DNA from: Pontibacter mucosus | GTDB taxonomy: Bacteria; Bacteroidota; Bacteroidia; Cytophagales; Hymenobacteraceae | Assembly (NCBI RefSeq): GCF_003054055.1 | Contig: NZ_QBKI01000007.1 | Location: 124,001-188,000 of the forward strand | Direction of reading: 5' to 3' | DNA length: 64,000 nucleotides | Part shown: positions 25,651-34,854 of the stretch, piece after piece | How the letters are laid out: every line of letters starts with the position of its first letter | How positions within the stretch are numbered: the stretch's first letter is position 1 | The notes under the pieces: model-generated | Seen by the model: the letters and a program-made list of their open reading frames with translations, nothing else | The model's database searches: none | Told to the model about the DNA's origin: nothing | Translations under genes and position numbers: made by a program

Positions 25651-27951
25651 TTATTGAGCAGGCTCCGACTTTGGCCTGTCTGCTTTGGCTGTGCCCCAGG
25701 TAGAGCTCGGCGTGTTGCCCATCTCAAATACCAGTTTACCACCCTTCATCAGATCCTTGTGCAGGATGTAGGACTTGGTGTATGGCTTCCCGTCCAACGT
25801 AACACTTTGGATGTACTTGTTCTCCTTGCTGTTGTTGTTGGCCACGACCTCCAGCTTGTTGCCATTTGGTAAGGAAAGTGTAGCCTGATGCACAGCTGGG
25901 CTGCCGAATACGTAAGCACCGTTGGCGGGGTTTTGTGGGTAGAAGCCCAGGGTAGAGAAAATATACCAGGCCGACATCTGGCCCACGTCCTCGTTGCCGA
26001 TCAGCCCGTCCGGCTTGTCGGTATAAAAGTTTTCTACAATGAAACGTACTTTCTCAGCCGTTTTCCAAGGCTGGCCCACGTAGGCGTACATGTAGGTGAT
26101 GTGGTGGCTTGGCTCGTTGCCGTGCGCATACTGCCCAATCAGGCCGGTAATATCGTTCGAGGCTTCTTCGCCCATGTCGCCTTCCGCTACGAACAGCGAG
26201 TCCAGTTTCTGCGCAAAGGCTTCCTCGCCGCCCATCAACGTAATCAGACCTTCCACATCCTGCGGCACCAGCCAGGTGTACTGCCAGGAGTTGCCTTCGG
26301 AGTAATCATCCTTGCGGTGCGTAGATTTAAACGGATCGAACGGCGTGCGCCACTCATTCTCAGAAACTCTGCCGCGCATAAAGCGGGTCTGCTTGTCGAA
26401 GTAATTCTCGTAGTAGCGGCCGCGTTTGCTGAAGTACTCATAATCGGCCTGCTTGCCCAGCTTCTTGGCCACCTGCGCGATGCTCCAGTCAGCGATAGCA
26501 TACTCGAGGCCTTTGGCTACGCTTTCCACTTCCTCGTCGGCAGGAATGAAGCCCAGCTCTTTCACGTAATTCACGCCAAACTCATTGCCCATGGCCGTGG
26601 CTTTCATGGCCTCAAAAGCCAGCTCATGGTCAAAGCCGTCAAAGCCTTTCAGGACGGCATCGGCCACCACCGTTACGCCACTATAACCCGGCATGGTGTT
26701 GGTCTCGTTGCCCATCAGGTGCCACACAGGTAGCTTGCCCTGCTGCTGGTAAATGGCCAGCATGGAGTTGATCATGTCGTTCACTCGGTCGGCCTGCGTA
26801 ATGGTGAAGAGCGGGTGCGCCGCGCGGTAAGTATCCCAGAGCGAGAAAGTGGTCAGGTTAGTGAAGTTGGCCTTCTCGTATACTTTCTTGTCGGTGCCGC
26901 GGTAGTCGTTGTTGTGGTCGTTGAAAATGGACGGGGCGATAAGCGTGTGGTAGAGGGCGGTGTAGAAGGTGCGCATCTGTACCGAGTCCAGCGCGGCAAT
27001 ACGTACTTTTTGCAGCTCGCGGTTCCAGGCAGCGTCGGCGTCGGCCACCACTTTCTCAAAATCCCAGTGCGGTACCTCGGCATGAATGTTGGCAAACGCG
27101 TTCTCGGCACTCACCGGCGAGATGCCCACTTTCAGCTTTATCTTTTCGCCTTCCTGTGTTTTGAAATGCGCCACGCCTTTAATCATGCGGCCTTTGGAGG
27201 CAGGAACCGGCGAGGAGGCGGCCGTATCGACTACCTGGAAGCTCTCAAACTTTTCGATTGGCTTGGAGAACACGGCGGTAAAGTATACGCGCTGGTCGTT
27301 GGCCCATCCTTTGGAGAAGCGGTAACCGGCCAGGGTGCTGTCGTTGAGCTGCTCGATAAAGGTTTCGGTAGGGGAGTCCCAGCCAATGCCTTCCTTCAGG
27401 TCGATGATGATGCTGGCCTCCTCAGACTTCGGGAAAGTATACTGGTGGAAGCCCACGCGCTCGGTGGCGGTCAGCTCGGCCCCGATGTTGTAGCGCTTCA
27501 GTTTTACGGCGTAGTAGCCCGGTTTTACCGTTTCGTCGTCGTGCGAGAAAAGGGAGTAATAGCCGCTGTTCGGGTCTTTTATACTTCCTTTCACCAGCTG
27601 CACTTTGCCCGTCACGGGCATCACCGAGATGTCGCCCAGGTCGCCGATGCCGGTGCCACTCAGGTGGGTGTGGGCGAAGCCGATGATGGTGGAGTCGGAG
27701 TAGTGGTAGCCGGAGCACCAGTCCCAGCCCTGGGTGATGTTCGTAGGCCCTAATTGCACGGCCCCGAAGGGTACGTTAGCGCCCACAAACACGTGTCCGT
27801 GGTAGCTGGAGCCGATGTAGGGGTCAACATACTGGGTAAGCGAACGGGTGTTGGGGTTGCTTTCTTGCTGGTTGGAGGTGGTGCAGGAGGCGGCGATGCA
27901 CGCCAGCGCCACCAGAGGAGCTTTGAACTTTCGTAAAGCTTTCAGGTACAT
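25651..27951 (-). CDS. GH92 alpha-mannosidase (lipoprotein)
   Basis: The 766-residue protein begins with a lipoprotein signal (IAASC, acylated Cys near residue 23), so it is membrane-anchored. GH92 marks are the N-terminal YVDPYIGSSYHGHVFVGANVPFG segment, SLWDTYRAAHPLFT near 372, EGNSWQYTW near 533 (holding the probable general acid), HGNEPSHH near 615 and GNEDVGQMSAWYIFSTLGFYP near 660. GH92 enzymes are calcium-dependent inverting exo-alpha-mannosidases. The intact HGNEPSHH sequence resembles the alpha-1,2-mannosidases of the family, so high-mannose N-glycan trimming is likely. It forms a minus-strand block with the upstream GH20 gene, although each has its own terminator. Confidence 0.94.
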   Translation of the reverse strand: MYLKALRKFKAPLVALACIAASCTTSNQQESNPNTRSLTQYVDPYIGSSYHGHVFVGANVPFGAVQLGPTNITQGWDWCSGYHYSDSTIIGFAHTHLSGTGIGDLGDISVMPVTGKVQLVKGSIKDPNSGYYSLFSHDDETVKPGYYAVKLKRYNIGAELTATERVGFHQYTFPKSEEASIIIDLKEGIGWDSPTETFIEQLNDSTLAGYRFSKGWANDQRVYFTAVFSKPIEKFESFQVVDTAASSPVPASKGRMIKGVAHFKTQEGEKIKLKVGISPVSAENAFANIHAEVPHWDFEKVVADADAAWNRELQKVRIAALDSVQMRTFYTALYHTLIAPSIFNDHNNDYRGTDKKVYEKANFTNLTTFSLWDTYRAAHPLFTITQADRVNDMINSMLAIYQQQGKLPVWHLMGNETNTMPGYSGVTVVADAVLKGFDGFDHELAFEAMKATAMGNEFGVNYVKELGFIPADEEVESVAKGLEYAIADWSIAQVAKKLGKQADYEYFSKRGRYYENYFDKQTRFMRGRVSENEWRTPFDPFKSTHRKDDYSEGNSWQYTWLVPQDVEGLITLMGGEEAFAQKLDSLFVAEGDMGEEASNDITGLIGQYAHGNEPSHHITYMYAYVGQPWKTAEKVRFIVENFYTDKPDGLIGNEDVGQMSAWYIFSTLGFYPQNPANGAYVFGSPAVHQATLSLPNGNKLEVVANNNSKENKYIQSVTLDGKPYTKSYILHKDLMKGGKLVFEMGNTPSSTWGTAKADRPKSEPAQ

Positions 27952-28057
27952 GAATTTTAAAGTATAGTTTTAAGATGGTAGCAGCGGCTGTAAGGCATAC
28001 TTGCCAAACCGCCTGACTAAAGTAAGTATAAATCTGCTAGGGGAGAGCGTATGGCAG

Positions 28058-28094
28058 AAAAAAGGCAGGCCTCATTTTTAATAATGAGGCCTGC
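28058..28094 (-). terminator. intrinsic terminator after GH20
   Basis: On the minus strand GCAGGCCTCAT pairs with ATGAGGCCTGC and is followed by CTTTTTT. It lies 25 bases past the GH20 stop codon. Confidence 0.88.
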
Positions 28095-28118
28095 ACTGGT
28101 TTTAACCTTAATTCTGTT

Positions 28119-30470
28119 TTACTCTACTACAATTTCATCGGTGAAGATCCAGGCTCTTCTTCTGTCCTGCTCGGTGCCCGGAAGTGGGTTTTTGGCTGTT
28201 ACCTTGATGTAACGGGCCTTGGTGCCCGGAAGCTCTGCTGTCAGCACCTCCTTGAACACGCCCGGCTTGTCGGTCAGCTCGGTTACGACCTTCACGGTTT
28301 TATACTTCTTGCCATTCTTGGATACGGCAAACTCTACCTGGGCCGGCAGCTGAATGCCGTCGTTCTTGGTTTGCAGGTAAGAGCTGGTGATGCGGTTCAC
28401 CGGCTTTTTCTCCTTCAGGTCGATCACGGCCTCGAAATCATCGCCCAGGAAGCCCAACCACTGGCCGTTGGTGAAGCTGTTGCTGGCCAGCTGGCCGTCT
28501 ACCAGCGTCAGTCCGCCGGCGGCAGTATAGCTGCGGTGAGGCGCGTTCTTCAGCTCTACGGAGTGTGCGAAGGCCTCGTGCTGGTTCACGTCGCGGCTGC
28601 TTACTTTACCCAGCTGTTTGCCCTTCTCGTCAAAAGAAGCCGCCTTGATGGTAGCTGTGTTGCTTAGCTGGAATGGCGCAGTGTAAGCCTGCGAAGATGT
28701 AGTTGGCTCAGAGCCATCCAGCGTGTAGTATATTTTCGGGCCTTTGGCATCGGTCGCCAGGCTTACCGTAGCCACGCCTTGTGCCGGGTCCACGGTGATG
28801 TGCTGCTTCACGTTGAAGGTGCTGCGCGCATAGTTCACGCCCAGGTGGTCGTAGCGTTTGTACTGCTGCTGCATGCGTGTCTGGAAGTCGTTCCAGTCTT
28901 TCTTGGCAGCCGGCGTCCAGAGCACCTCCGACAGGGCCGAAATGCGCGGGAATACCATGTACTCCACGTGGTCTGTGCTTGGAATGTACTCGGTCCAGAT
29001 GTTGGCCTGCGCACCCAGAATATACTTTTTCTCTTCTGCGGATAGCTCAGCTGGCGTAGGCTCAAAGGAGTATACTTTCTCCAGCGTCGTCAGGCCGCCG
29101 ATGGCCGTTGGCTCCAGGCTGGGCTCGCCTTGGTAGTGGTCGAAGTATACGTGTGAGCCCGGTGTCATCACTACGTAGTGGTGCTGCTTGGCGGCAGCAA
29201 TGCCCCCCTCGGTGCCTCTCCACGACATCACATAGGCATTCGGGGCCAGTCCGCCCTCCAGGATTTCGTCCCAACCGATGATGGTGCGGCCTTTGCCGTT
29301 CAGGAATTTCTCCATGCGCTGGATAAAGTAGCTCTGCAGTTCGTGCTCGTCCTTCAGGCCTTCGTCGGTGATGCGCTTCTGGCACTTAGGGCACTCTTTC
29401 CAGCGGGTTTTTGGGGCTTCGTCGCCACCGATGTGCACGATTTTGCTCGGGAACAGGGCCAGCACCTCGGTCATCACGTCCTCCAGGAAAGTAAAGGTCT
29501 CTTCGTTTCCGGCGCAGAAAATGTCGTCAAACACGCCCCATTTCTTCTCTACCTCAAACGGGCCGCCGGTACAGGAAAGGTGCGGGTAGGTAGTGAGTGC
29601 CGCCACCGCGTGGCCCGGCATCTCTATCTCCGGAACTACCGTGATGTAACGCTCCTGCGCATACTTCACCACGTCCTTGATCTGCTCCTGGGTATAAAAG
29701 CCGCCGTAGCGCTCGTCGGTGAACTTGTGCGGCTGGTCGCTGTAGTGGCCAATCAGGGTACCGTCGCGGAAGGCGCCTACTTTCGTCAACTCCGGGTATT
29801 TCTTTATCTCAATGCGCCAGCCCTGGTCCTCAGTCAGGTGCCAGTGGAAGGTGTTCATTTTGTGCATGGCCAAGTAATCGATGTACTCCTTCACGAACTC
29901 CACCGGGAAGAAGTGGCGGGCCACATCCAGGTGCATGCCGCGCCACTGGTAGCGTGGCTTGTCCACCACCTCCAGGGCTGGGATGCTAACAGGGGCTTTG
30001 GTGGGCTGTGCCGGCAAAAGCTGGCGCACGGTCTGCGTGCCCAGGAAAAGGCCATGCGGCTCCTTGGCAGCAAGTATAATGTTGTCAGATGTTACGTTCA
30101 AAGTATAACCTTCCGCGCCCAGCGTGTCCACCGGGGTGTTGAGGGTAAGGTGCAGGTAGTTGCTGCTACCCTGGGCGGGCGCTTTCTGCTCTAGCTTCGG
30201 CTGCACGCCGGTCATGTCCTTGATGTTCTTGGCCAGGTACTCCCCGATTTTGCGGAGCTCGTCGTTTTTCGGGTCTACAAAGATTTTGGTGTCCTTGTTA
30301 AGGGCGAAGCTGCCGCTCTGCTGGGTTAACTTAACAGGCTGCGGGATAATAGAGACAGTCTGCTGCTGCGCTGTGGTGGCCTGGGCAAAGGCAGGCGCCG
30401 GGCTGAACAATAGCCCAGACATCACGCAGGCAGACGTGGCAATGGCTGCAATCGTACGCTTAAAATGCAT
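28119..30470 (-). CDS. GH20 beta-N-acetylhexosaminidase with F5/8-type C-terminus
   Basis: The start at 30470 begins the signal peptide (MHFKRTIAAIATSACVMSG..AFAQA); an in-frame ATG at 30554 would add 28 residues without purpose and overlap an operator. The 783-residue protein has the GH20 N-domain, barrel with FHWHLTEDQGWRIEIKKYP and catalytic D350-E351 in HIGGDEAPK, a chitobiase C-domain (KIYYTLDGSEPT) and a terminal F5/8 type C domain (DLKEKKPVNR, ARYIKVTA). It is the closest paralogue of the protein at 10420. A LacI-type operator lies 70 bases upstream, so it is probably controlled together with the right-hand genes. Role: exo-removal of beta-HexNAc. Confidence 0.94.
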   Translation of the reverse strand: MHFKRTIAAIATSACVMSGLLFSPAPAFAQATTAQQQTVSIIPQPVKLTQQSGSFALNKDTKIFVDPKNDELRKIGEYLAKNIKDMTGVQPKLEQKAPAQGSSNYLHLTLNTPVDTLGAEGYTLNVTSDNIILAAKEPHGLFLGTQTVRQLLPAQPTKAPVSIPALEVVDKPRYQWRGMHLDVARHFFPVEFVKEYIDYLAMHKMNTFHWHLTEDQGWRIEIKKYPELTKVGAFRDGTLIGHYSDQPHKFTDERYGGFYTQEQIKDVVKYAQERYITVVPEIEMPGHAVAALTTYPHLSCTGGPFEVEKKWGVFDDIFCAGNEETFTFLEDVMTEVLALFPSKIVHIGGDEAPKTRWKECPKCQKRITDEGLKDEHELQSYFIQRMEKFLNGKGRTIIGWDEILEGGLAPNAYVMSWRGTEGGIAAAKQHHYVVMTPGSHVYFDHYQGEPSLEPTAIGGLTTLEKVYSFEPTPAELSAEEKKYILGAQANIWTEYIPSTDHVEYMVFPRISALSEVLWTPAAKKDWNDFQTRMQQQYKRYDHLGVNYARSTFNVKQHITVDPAQGVATVSLATDAKGPKIYYTLDGSEPTTSSQAYTAPFQLSNTATIKAASFDEKGKQLGKVSSRDVNQHEAFAHSVELKNAPHRSYTAAGGLTLVDGQLASNSFTNGQWLGFLGDDFEAVIDLKEKKPVNRITSSYLQTKNDGIQLPAQVEFAVSKNGKKYKTVKVVTELTDKPGVFKEVLTAELPGTKARYIKVTAKNPLPGTEQDRRRAWIFTDEIVVE

Positions 30471-30539
30471 ATGGTAAAGAGTTATCAGATGGTTGTTTAA
30501 GTGGTATTTTAAATATTGTCTTCTTCTGTTATTAAACTG

Positions 30540-30553
30540 TGTTATCGAACACA
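30540..30553. promoter_or_regulatory. LacI-type operator, class B (TGTTATCGAACACA)
   Basis: This 14-base site with a central CG matches four others at 48824, 50109, 51782 and 56933. It lies between the divergent GH20 (minus) and fucP (plus) genes, nearer the former. A minus-strand ATACTTTG, a possible -7 box, abuts it at 30552-30559. Confidence 0.65.
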
Positions 30554-30602
30554 AAGTATCTGAGGCTGCATAAAATTAGTATATATTTCCAAAAATATTC
30601 CG

Positions 30603-30635
30603 TTTTTGTTGGCGTGGGATTATGTAATACTTAAA
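30603..30635 (+). promoter_or_regulatory. possible fucP promoter
   Basis: TTTTTG (30603-30608) and TACTTAAA (30628-30635) are separated by 19 bases, the spacing of Bacteroidota -33 and -7 elements, but the -7 box is poor. It lies 120 bases before the fucP start. Confidence 0.3.
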
Positions 30636-30756
30636 TTAAAGAATTAATCCTCTAAAATGCCAGAGAAGAGGTTGATATAGGAGGAGGCACCACACGCCGC
30701 GTGCCCCGGCAGGAACTACCACAACAAGTTTAGATAACTAACCATACTTACAGCCT

Positions 30757-32022
30757 ATGCAAGCAGCCAAAAAGAACAGGTACTTCCTGCCTTTTATACT
30801 TATCACCTCGCTGTTCTTTCTCTGGGGCTTTGCCCACAACCTGAATCCCATCCTTATCCCGCACCTGAAAAAGGCCTGCCAATTGACGGATGTGCAATCA
30901 GCTTTCATCGACTCAGCCTTTTTTATCGCTTACTTTTTGATGGCGCTGCCCGCGGGCTACTTTATGAGGCGTTTTGGCTACAAGAGTGGCATTGTGCTGG
31001 GGCTGGTGCTGTTTGCGGTGGGCGCTTTCCTGTTTTACCCGGCGGCGGAGCTCAGGATGTTCGGCTTTTTCCTGGGTGCCCTCTTTGTCATCGCCAGCGG
31101 ACTTACATTTCTGGAGACGGCGGCCAACCCTTATGTCACGGTGCTTGGCTCACCCGAAACAGCCACCCAGCGCCTCAACTTTTCCCAATCGTTTAACGGG
31201 CTTGCCGCCACGCTGGCCCCGCTGGTGGGGGGTGTTTTTATACTTTCCGGCACCTCTTATACCGATGAAGAACTGGCTGCCATGCCGGCCAGTCAGGTAA
31301 CCGCTTACCTCGACCTGGAGGCCTCCAGCGTGCAGGTGCCTTACCTGGTAATCGGGCTGGTGGTGCTGGCAGTGGCGCTGGTGCTGTGGCGGGTGCCGCT
31401 GCCCGAGATTAAAGAAGAGGAAGAGGTCGCAGCAACGGATAACGGGGAAAGTATCCTCAAGAAGCGTAACCTGATGCTGGGCGTAGTGGCGCAGTTCTTT
31501 TATGTGGGGGCGCAGGTGTGTATTGCCAGTTTCTTTATTCGCTTTTCGGGCAGTGCCGCCGGGGTAGGCGAGAAAACAGCCGCTATGTTGCTGGCCGTGG
31601 CGCTTTTCGGCTTCATGATCGGGCGCTTTGTAGGTACTTTCCTGATGCGGTTTATACTTCCGGCCAAGCTACTGGCAATATACGCCGTGCTGTGCTTCCT
31701 GCTTACGGTGGCAGCGGTGGCGGCCAGCGGCTACGTGTCGATCTATGCCCTGATGGGGGTGCAGTTCTTCATGTCTATTATGTTCCCGACCATTTTCTCG
31801 CTGAGTATACAAGGGCTGGGCGCCAAAACCAAACAGGCCTCGTCGCTGCTTATCATGTCGATTGTGGGAGGCGCGATTTTACCTGTAGTGATGGGCGGTG
31901 TGTCCGACAGCTATAATATACGGGTGGCTTACCTAGTGCCGGCTGTGTGCTTTTTGTTTGTTTTATACTTTGCCTACCGCAATATGGCTGTGAAGCAGCA
32001 GGAGGTAGCTTTAGTGCATTAA
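30757..32022 (+). CDS. fucP: L-fucose:proton symporter, MFS
   Basis: The 421-residue protein has about 12 hydrophobic helices and no cleaved signal, and belongs to the FucP family of the major facilitator superfamily. Family marks are LFFLWGFAHNLNPILIPHLKKA at the start, FMRRFGYKSG between helices 2 and 3, FLETAANPYV near residue 122 and RLNFSQSFNGLAA near 140. FucP carries L-fucose across the inner membrane with protons. Three GH29 genes and a downstream fucose oxidation pathway support fucose as substrate. It is followed by the mutarotase gene after one base, so the two are coupled. Confidence 0.93.
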   Translation: MQAAKKNRYFLPFILITSLFFLWGFAHNLNPILIPHLKKACQLTDVQSAFIDSAFFIAYFLMALPAGYFMRRFGYKSGIVLGLVLFAVGAFLFYPAAELRMFGFFLGALFVIASGLTFLETAANPYVTVLGSPETATQRLNFSQSFNGLAATLAPLVGGVFILSGTSYTDEELAAMPASQVTAYLDLEASSVQVPYLVIGLVVLAVALVLWRVPLPEIKEEEEVAATDNGESILKKRNLMLGVVAQFFYVGAQVCIASFFIRFSGSAAGVGEKTAAMLLAVALFGFMIGRFVGTFLMRFILPAKLLAIYAVLCFLLTVAAVAASGYVSIYALMGVQFFMSIMFPTIFSLSIQGLGAKTKQASSLLIMSIVGGAILPVVMGGVSDSYNIRVAYLVPAVCFLFVLYFAYRNMAVKQQEVALVH

Positions 32023-32023
32023 C

Positions 32024-32353
32024 ATGAAACGATACTGTTTAACACTCGATTTAAAAGACGATCCGACGCTAATTGCTGAGTATGAGGCGCATCACCGGCA
32101 GGTATGGCCCGAGATACAGGCAAGTATAAAGGGCGCGGGTATACGCCACATGGAGATTTACAGGTGGGGCAACCGGCTGTTTATGATCATGGAGGTAGAC
32201 GAGAGTTTCAGCTTCGAGAAGAAAACCGCCATGGATGCCTCCAACCCGAAAGTGCAGGAGTGGGAAGAGCTGATGTGGAAGTACCAGCAGGCCCTCCCAG
32301 GGGTGGCAGCAGGAGAGAAGTGGCAGCTGATGGAGCGGATTTTTGCGTTGTAG
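32024..32353 (+). CDS. L-rhamnose/L-fucose mutarotase (RhaM family)
   Basis: The 109-residue protein matches the RhaM/DUF718 mutarotase family over its length (RYCLTLDLKDDP at the start, YEAHHRQVWPEI near 24, NRLFMIMEVDESFSF near 61, WEELMWKYQQALPG near 87). Such enzymes swap alpha and beta anomers of a 6-deoxy-hexose. Family members act on L-rhamnose or, in oxidative fucose pathways, on L-fucose; the next-door fucP points to fucose. It is cytoplasmic. Confidence 0.9.
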   Translation: MKRYCLTLDLKDDPTLIAEYEAHHRQVWPEIQASIKGAGIRHMEIYRWGNRLFMIMEVDESFSFEKKTAMDASNPKVQEWEELMWKYQQALPGVAAGEKWQLMERIFAL

Positions 32354-32394
32354 TGCTGGTAATCTCTCGCATAGAACAGGAGAGGGAACTTTAG

Positions 32395-32942
32395 TAGTAC
32401 CGGGTCTAACCACCCCTTACCCCTCAGAGCTACGCTCGCTACCTTCGAACTCGCGTTCTCGGTAGTCTAAGGCGGGGAATTATACTTGCCACTTTCTCTG
32501 TCATCTCGAGCTGCGTGAGAGATCTATCTGGAATTCTACTTCAGATCTCTCCCAGAGGTCGAGATGACAGTAATAGCAGCGGCTATCGAATGATTCCCAG
32601 CCTTTGGGTTGAGCGCCTCGAGAGGTTCCGGTGACGAGCGGTAGCGAGGCATTGCGACGTAGGAGCAAAGGAAGCGAAAGCAGCGCGATGCCCGAAGGCG
32701 AGCCCTCTCGGGTTTGAGAGCTCTAAAATATAAATGCAACTGTAGGTTTGTAAGTCTATAGGATGAACGGCAAATAGAAAGGATAGCTTGTGTCAAGTAG
32801 AAGGAAGCGGGGCTAAGGCACAAGCGGACACTTGCGCTAGAAAAGAATGAAGTATAGCCAAATTATAAAGTATGGCCTTTCACGCCAATCAAGTTACAAA
32901 TCCGACATCATCGTAAGACACAAGTCAGAAAACTTACGCCAT
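32395..32942 (+). repeat. modular intergenic repeat, copy 3
   Basis: The 612-base gap 32354-32965 has no gene, though it interrupts the fucose gene group. Module a (32395-32479) carries an inserted tacgctcgctaccttcgaac segment; module b is 32498-32570, module c is 32576-32815, and module d (32816-32942) is a decayed palindrome cluster with broken stems. Confidence 0.72.
32576..32815 (+). repeat. module c, copy 3
   Basis: This block of about 240 bases starts gcagcggctatcgaatgatt, the same as copy 2. Its 3' part has drifted (ctctaaaatataaatgcaac where copy 2 has ctccaaagctagagatgcaa), which breaks the outer ctttgg/ccaaag pairing. Confidence 0.55.
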
Positions 32943-32965
32943 TTGAAAGTATAACCGAGTACCCA

Positions 32966-34621
32966 ATGATATCAGAAACCAAACAAACATACCTCCAGAT
33001 CCACCCCAAAGACAACGTGCTGGTGGCGCTGCAGGACCAGCTAGCCGGCAACCTGATTTACTTTGACGGGCAGGAATTTGCCCTGAAAGACACGGTGGCG
33101 GCCAAGCATAAGTTCACCATCACAGACATGGGCGCTGGTACCGAAGTATACATGTACGGCGTGCTGGTGGGCAAGACCACCTGCGCCCTGCCAGCCGGCA
33201 GCCTGCTGACCACCGAAAACCTGAAGCACGCGGCAGAGAGCTTTTCAAAGAAAACAGAAGAGTACGTGTGGCAGGCGCCGGACGTGAGCAAGTGGCAGAA
33301 CCGCACCTTCCAGGGCTACTATCGCGCCGATGGGCAGGTGGGCACGCGCAATTACTGGCTGGTGCTGCCGCTGGTGTTCTGCGAAAACCGCAACATCGAA
33401 ACGCTCAAAAACGCCTTCCTCAAAGAGCTGGGCTATACTTCCACAGACAAGTATGAAGTGCAGGTGCGGGAGTTGGCAGAATTGTACCGGCAGGGCAAAG
33501 AACTGCGGGAGTATACTTTTGAAGCCTCTCCGGCACATACGTCGCAGCAGCGCCTCTTCCCGAACGTGGATGGCGTGAAGTTTATCGTGCACGACGGTGG
33601 CTGTGGCGGTACCCGCGAGGATGCTGACAATCTATGCGCTTTACTGGCGGGCTATTGCGTGAATCCCAATGTGGCCGGCATCACGGTGCTGAGCCTGGGT
33701 TGCCAGCATGCGCAGGTAAGCATCCTTCAGGAGAAACTAAAGGAGCGCGACCCGAACTTCTCCAAGCCGCTGCTGATTTTTGAGCAGCAGAAAGCCGCCT
33801 CAGAATCCCAGATGCTTACAGATGCAATCCTGCAGACCTTTATAGGCATAGCTGAAGCCAATAAGATAGAACGCCAGCCTGCCCCGCTGGATAAATTGAT
33901 AGTGGGCGTGGAGTGCGGCGGTTCCGACGGTTTCTCGGGCATTTCGGCCAACCCGGCGGTGGGCTATGCGGCTGATTTGATTACCGCTTTAGGCGGAAAA
34001 GTGGTGCTGAGTGAGTTTCCGGAGCTGTGCGGCGTGGAGCAGGAACTGATTAACCGCTGCGTGGATGAGGAAACAGCCGATCGCTTCGTCACGCTCATGC
34101 GCGACTATGCGGCCCGTGCCGAGGCCGTGGGCTCAGGCTTCGACATGAACCCATCGCCAGGCAACATCCGCGACGGTTTGATTACGGACGCCATCAAGTC
34201 AGCGGGTGCAGCTAAAAAGGGTGGTACTTCACCGGTAACCGATGTGCTGGGCTACGGGCAGTATGTGCGGCGCAGCGGCCTTACCCTGCTTTGTACCCCC
34301 GGAAACGACGTGGAAAGTACCACTGCTATGGCCGGTTCAGGCTGTACGGTTCAGCTGTTCACGACCGGCCTGGGCACGCCTACCGGCAACCCGATTTCCC
34401 CGGTCGTGAAAGTATCCAGCAACACCAGCCTGGCCACGCGCCTGCCTGACATCATCGACCTGGACGCAGGGCCGGTTATCAGTGGGGAGAAAACGATTGA
34501 AGAGCTGGGGGAGGAGATGCTGGAGTACATCATCGGCCTGGCCAGCGGCGAGTACGATACCAAGGCCATGGAGCTGGGCCAGGACGACTTCATCTTCTGG
34601 AAGCGCGGCGTGTCGCTTTAA
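32966..34621 (+). CDS. UxaA-family sugar-acid dehydratase, probable L-fuconate dehydratase
   Basis: The 551-residue protein is a full-length altronate/galactarate-type dehydratase: an N-terminal SAF-like domain (about 1-95; YLQIHPKDNVLVAL) is fused to the iron-binding catalytic domain (YYRADGQVGTRNYWLVLP near 114, HDGGCGGTREDADNL near 210, VECGGSDGFSGISANPAVG near 313, EFPELCGVE near 346). The cysteines in these motifs are expected metal ligands. The reaction removes water from a sugar acid to give a 2-keto-3-deoxy acid. The setting among fucP, mutarotase, lactonase and two dehydrogenases points to L-fuconate. Xanthomonas uses an enolase-superfamily enzyme for this step, whereas Campylobacter fucose clusters carry UxaA-type genes, so this is the latter solution. 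Confidence 0.88.
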   Translation: MISETKQTYLQIHPKDNVLVALQDQLAGNLIYFDGQEFALKDTVAAKHKFTITDMGAGTEVYMYGVLVGKTTCALPAGSLLTTENLKHAAESFSKKTEEYVWQAPDVSKWQNRTFQGYYRADGQVGTRNYWLVLPLVFCENRNIETLKNAFLKELGYTSTDKYEVQVRELAELYRQGKELREYTFEASPAHTSQQRLFPNVDGVKFIVHDGGCGGTREDADNLCALLAGYCVNPNVAGITVLSLGCQHAQVSILQEKLKERDPNFSKPLLIFEQQKAASESQMLTDAILQTFIGIAEANKIERQPAPLDKLIVGVECGGSDGFSGISANPAVGYAADLITALGGKVVLSEFPELCGVEQELINRCVDEETADRFVTLMRDYAARAEAVGSGFDMNPSPGNIRDGLITDAIKSAGAAKKGGTSPVTDVLGYGQYVRRSGLTLLCTPGNDVESTTAMAGSGCTVQLFTTGLGTPTGNPISPVVKVSSNTSLATRLPDIIDLDAGPVISGEKTIEELGEEMLEYIIGLASGEYDTKAMELGQDDFIFWKRGVSL

Positions 34622-34676
34622 GAACTGATTGTTCACTTTTTATAGAGCAGGCCAGGGCGTTAAGTTCTATCTTTAT

Positions 34677-34753
34677 TGTCATCCTGGAAGGATCTTGGTG
34701 GCCAGTAGCAGCGGCTTAACCTCCCTTCCACCAAGTTTCTTAACAGAAAGACA
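34677..34753. repeat. TGTCATtCTG hairpin-family element, reversed
   Basis: The element runs from tgtcatcctggaaggatctt to taacagaaagaca and is the reverse direction of the copies at 14492 and 19150. The right arm has diverged. It fills most of the 233-base gap 34622-34854. Confidence 0.6.
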
Positions 34754-34854
34754 GAAAATAACAGTCCTGTGTGAAGTGGGGAGCGCCTGAGGTAAGGATA
34801 GGACATCACCCCAATAACTAAGAACAAACAACTACTAACTAACAACGAATAACC

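Noticed and set aside
30471..30554. Longer N-terminus for the minus-strand GH20 protein
   Set aside because: The extra 28 residues overlap the operator and promoter region and would bury the signal peptide.
32354..32965. Possible missing gene in the fucose operon
   Set aside because: The gap is filled by repeat copy 3; no frame there resembles a protein, and all pathway steps are covered by other genes.
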